A DNA stretch of 64,000 bases from Gordonia otitidis NBRC 100426. GTDB taxonomy: Bacteria > Actinomycetota > Actinomycetes > Mycobacteriales > Mycobacteriaceae. The notes under the pieces are model-generated. The model was given only the letters and a program-made list of their open reading frames with translations. It searched no databases and had not been told where the DNA came from. Where the stretch lies: NCBI RefSeq assembly GCF_000248075.1, contig NZ_BAFB01000182.1, positions 18,950-82,949 on the forward strand, read 5' to 3'. Positions 61,770 to 64,000 of the stretch are shown here, piece by piece (the first letter of the stretch is position 1; each line of letters starts with the position of its first letter). The position numbers were made by a program, and so were the translations under genes.

Positions 61770-62663
61770 TCACGCTGTCACATCCGATGGCGGTCCGCAC
61801 ACCTCTCGGACGATGTCGAGTACCGCGCTCGCGGCAGTCGTCAGATTCCTGCTGTCGGAGTGTGCCACGTAGATCACCCAGGTGAGGTCGCGGTCGACGC
61901 AGGACGCGACCCCAGCGTCGGCCTGGACAGCAGCGACGCTGGCGGGCACCGCGGTGACACCGAAACCACTGCGCGCCAACTGAATACCGAATACCTGATC
62001 GGCAACCTCGATCACCGAGTCCCGCCGCGGGATCTGCCTGTCGATGATCGTGCGTGTCCCCCATCCCGGCGGGTAGTCGATGACACGCTCATGTTCGAGG
62101 TCGTCGGCGACGAATCGTCCCGCGCGTGCGAGCGGATGGTCGGGATGTGTGACCAGCACCAGTGGCTCGGCGGCAAGCGGATACGCCGTGATACCCGACT
62201 GATCCTCGACGTCGCCGCCGAGCAACGTCAGATCGAGGCTTCCGTTGCGTAGGAGACGTACGTTGCCCGCACTCCCCTGCGGGCTCTGCCGCATCGCGAT
62301 CGAGATGCCCGGATGGCGCCGGTGGACGACCTCGAACGCGCCGGCCAGGTCGATCGTCGCGACGTTCACGAGCGCACCGAGCACAACGTCACCACGGACC
62401 TCACCACGCAGCCCGGCGATCACGTCGTGCACCTCGTCTCGAGCACGCAACGCCTCCCGGGCAGGGGCCATCACGGCACGGCCGGCGTCCGTGAGCACCA
62501 GGACAGTACGTGTGCGGTCGAACAGTCGCACCCCGAGTTCGCGTTCGAGCTTGGCCACGCCCGTCGAGACCGCGGACTGCACCACGTGCAGCGATCGGGC
62601 CGCCGCGGTGAACGTCCCCTGGTCGCAGCAGGCGAGGAAGTACTCGAGCTGACGCAGTTCCAT
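61770..62663 (-). CDS. LysR-family transcriptional regulator
   Basis: A 297-residue LysR protein from ATG 62663 (MELRQLEYFLACCDQGTFTAAARSLHVVQSAVSTGVAKLERELG), a canonical HTH. A longer frame upstream is not needed. The C-terminal domain is a periplasmic-binding-like effector domain. It is divergent from the MFS transporter at 62784 and lies directly after the mop gene on the same strand; it is the probable regulator of the transporter. A GATGAAAAGCGATGG-like sequence in the spacer is not a clear palindrome. Confidence 0.9.
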   Translation of the reverse strand: MELRQLEYFLACCDQGTFTAAARSLHVVQSAVSTGVAKLERELGVRLFDRTRTVLVLTDAGRAVMAPAREALRARDEVHDVIAGLRGEVRGDVVLGALVNVATIDLAGAFEVVHRRHPGISIAMRQSPQGSAGNVRLLRNGSLDLTLLGGDVEDQSGITAYPLAAEPLVLVTHPDHPLARAGRFVADDLEHERVIDYPPGWGTRTIIDRQIPRRDSVIEVADQVFGIQLARSGFGVTAVPASVAAVQADAGVASCVDRDLTWVIYVAHSDSRNLTTAASAVLDIVREVCGPPSDVTA

Positions 62664-62783
62664 GCTGATTCTCCCGGCGCTATCGAGGACAACAGAATCG
62701 GAAATCCGGTCCATCAACAGACGAGATGTCCGTATCGAAATCCATCGCTTTTCATCATGCCGCACGCCGCTCACCATGGACGT

Positions 62784-64000
62784 ATGTCTTCTTCAGAGTG
62801 TGCAGCCTCGTCGTCAGCCGGAGTGTCGCAGGACACCGGCGCGCCGACGTCGTCGGGAGCGCGATTGAGTCGGCTCGTCGTGCTGCTCTTCGCGATCACC
62901 GCGGGGTCGTCGGCGGGATGCCTCTACTACCTGCAGCCCCTACTGCACGAGGTCGCGAATGACTTCCACATCTCCACTGCCGCAGCGGGTCTCGTCGTGT
63001 CGATCACGCAGGTCGGTTATCTGATCGGTCTCGCCCTGGTCGTGCCGCTCGGCGACTTCGTCAATCGCAGGGCTCTGGTCGGCGGACTGCTCGTGGTCTC
63101 GTGTGCCGCATTGGCCGTCGCGGCTTTCTCGCCGTCGTATGCGGTTCTGATGATCATGGTCTTCGCGGTCGGCATCTCGGCGTCGGCCGCACAGATCGTC
63201 GTCCCGTGGGCGGCGGCAGTCGCCGCGCCGGGAGAGCGCGGAGCCATCGTGGGCACGGTGATGAGCGGTCTGCTCGTCGGCATTCTCTTCTCGCGGGTGT
63301 TCAGCGGATTGGTCGCACAGCTGGGCGGCTGGCGCACGGTGCTGGTCGTCGCCGCGGTCGTCCAGCTCGCGATGGCTGCTGCGGTCTGGTGGTTCGCGCC
63401 GCGCACGCCTGTCAATGCGGCGTCGACCAGCTACCCCCGCGTGTTGTGGTCGATCCTCACACTGATCCGCAGCGAGAAGGTCCTTCGCCACCGCATGCTG
63501 TTGGGCGGACTCAACATGGCCGCCTTCAGCGGTATGTGGACTGCCATCGCATTCCTCCTGGCGGGTGCGCACAGCTCCGAGTACCACTTCTCCGACGCCG
63601 TAATCGGACTCTTCGGACTCGCAGGCGTCGCCGGAGCGCTCGCGGCCCCGCGCGTCGGCAAGCTCGCCGACCGCGGTTACCTTCGGCACACGCAGTACGC
63701 CGTGTGGGTCGTCGAGCTCGTCGGCTGGGCGCTGCTCTACTGGGGAGCACACCAGGTGATCGTCCTGATCGTCGCGCTGCTGGTGTTCGACTTCGGGGTC
63801 CAAGGGGTGCAGATAGCGAACCAGGCTGCCGTCTACTCACTCGACGACGAGGCACGATCACGCCTGACCACCGCATACATGGTGGCCTACTTCGCAGGCG
63901 GCGTCCTCGGTTCGGCCTTCGGCGGGTGGGCCGTACCAGACCGGCGGGTGGGCACTGGTGTGCGCGACAGGCGCAGCCACTGCGATCGCAGGCATGGTCC
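62784..64000 (+). CDS. MFS transporter, partial, with apparent frameshift near the right edge
   Basis: A major facilitator, open to the right window edge. It begins with a Ser/Thr/Ala-rich tail (about 35 residues), then hydrophobic helices (VVLLFAITAGSSAGCLYYLQPLLH and on), with QVGYLIGLALVVPLGD and the loop VNRRALVGG; ALAAPRVGKLADRG is a loop 8-9 motif. At about 63933 one extra G appears: the other frame reads YQTGGWALVCATGAATAIAG, a natural last helix, while the annotated frame turns arginine-rich. This is either a sequencing error or a real frameshift. The YcaD/YnfM-like arabinose-efflux group is the closest match. LysR is divergent. Confidence 0.8.
   Translation, partial: MSSSECAASSSAGVSQDTGAPTSSGARLSRLVVLLFAITAGSSAGCLYYLQPLLHEVANDFHISTAAAGLVVSITQVGYLIGLALVVPLGDFVNRRALVGGLLVVSCAALAVAAFSPSYAVLMIMVFAVGISASAAQIVVPWAAAVAAPGERGAIVGTVMSGLLVGILFSRVFSGLVAQLGGWRTVLVVAAVVQLAMAAAVWWFAPRTPVNAASTSYPRVLWSILTLIRSEKVLRHRMLLGGLNMAAFSGMWTAIAFLLAGAHSSEYHFSDAVIGLFGLAGVAGALAAPRVGKLADRGYLRHTQYAVWVVELVGWALLYWGAHQVIVLIVALLVFDFGVQGVQIANQAAVYSLDDEARSRLTTAYMVAYFAGGVLGSAFGGWAVPDRRVGTGVRDRRSHCDRRHG

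Noticed and set aside
1..64000. tRNA/rRNA genes, CRISPR arrays, insertion sequences, prophage or attachment sites
   Set aside because: None seen on reading the spacers: no cloverleaf with a CCA-type end, no regular repeat-spacer array, no transposase or integrase motifs.

Overview
The window is high-GC actinobacterial DNA, most likely from a member of the Mycobacteriales (Gordonia/Williamsia/Rhodococcus-like). Two blocks are recognisable core genome. The left block (1-8.5 kb) follows, by recalled gene order, Mycobacterium tuberculosis Rv3212-Rv3226c: a ParA-like ATPase, a small membrane protein, a diacylglycerol-kinase-fold protein, whiB1, the sensor kinase PdtaS, a biotinyl/lipoyl carrier, rshA, sigH, a YbaK-type deacylase and an SRAP protein. 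The right block (59-61.4 kb) holds aroA and rsgA. In M. tuberculosis the SRAP gene lies directly beside aroA; here about 50 kb of mostly metabolic and accessory genes separate them.

Layout. 8.5-29.3 kb: an assortment of alcohol dehydrogenase, Baeyer-Villiger monooxygenase plus ATP-grasp pair, transporters, malQ, isochorismatase-fold hydrolase, secreted lipase, a MarR/efflux pair, small unknown proteins, Nudix, quinone oxidoreductase and aldo/keto reductase. 29.5-50.3 kb: a catabolic island. It contains an aminotransferase/serine hydrolase pair; a tightly overlapping five-gene operon (flavin monooxygenase, Rid protein, DUF1028, M20 amidohydrolase, aspartase); a TetR regulator; a trimethylamine/histamine-dehydrogenase-type flavoprotein with a metal amidohydrolase; LysR; an APC permease; an NCS1 permease with a choline-oxidase-like GMC enzyme; and an aldehyde dehydrogenase. 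50.4-58.6 kb: a DUF222/HNH protein, a TetR/acyl-CoA dehydrogenase/SDR unit, Nudix, an NCS2 permease with a leucine-rich-repeat-variant tail, and small proteins. 61.4-64 kb: a Mop-type molybdate-binding protein, LysR and an MFS transporter cut by the window end.

How the genes may work together. The most interesting reading is that the island encodes degradation of an imidazole amine such as histamine. A 6-S-cysteinyl-FMN amine dehydrogenase with a histamine-dehydrogenase-like pocket would give an aldehyde. The aldehyde dehydrogenase would oxidise it to the acid, the flavin monooxygenase would hydroxylate the ring, amidohydrolases would open it to an N-formimino/N-formyl aspartate, and the M20 enzyme and aspartase would release aspartate and then fumarate. 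This is an inference from family assignments, key residues and gene order. The aldehyde dehydrogenase also appears to carry an internal deletion.

The left core block carries well-defined regulation: two CRP-type sites before whiB1, a SigH-type promoter before sigH, and a 24-codon bL37 ribosomal protein gene with its own terminator. Several genes and leaders contain 15- or 17-bp tandem repeats. I saw no tRNA, rRNA, CRISPR array or insertion sequence.
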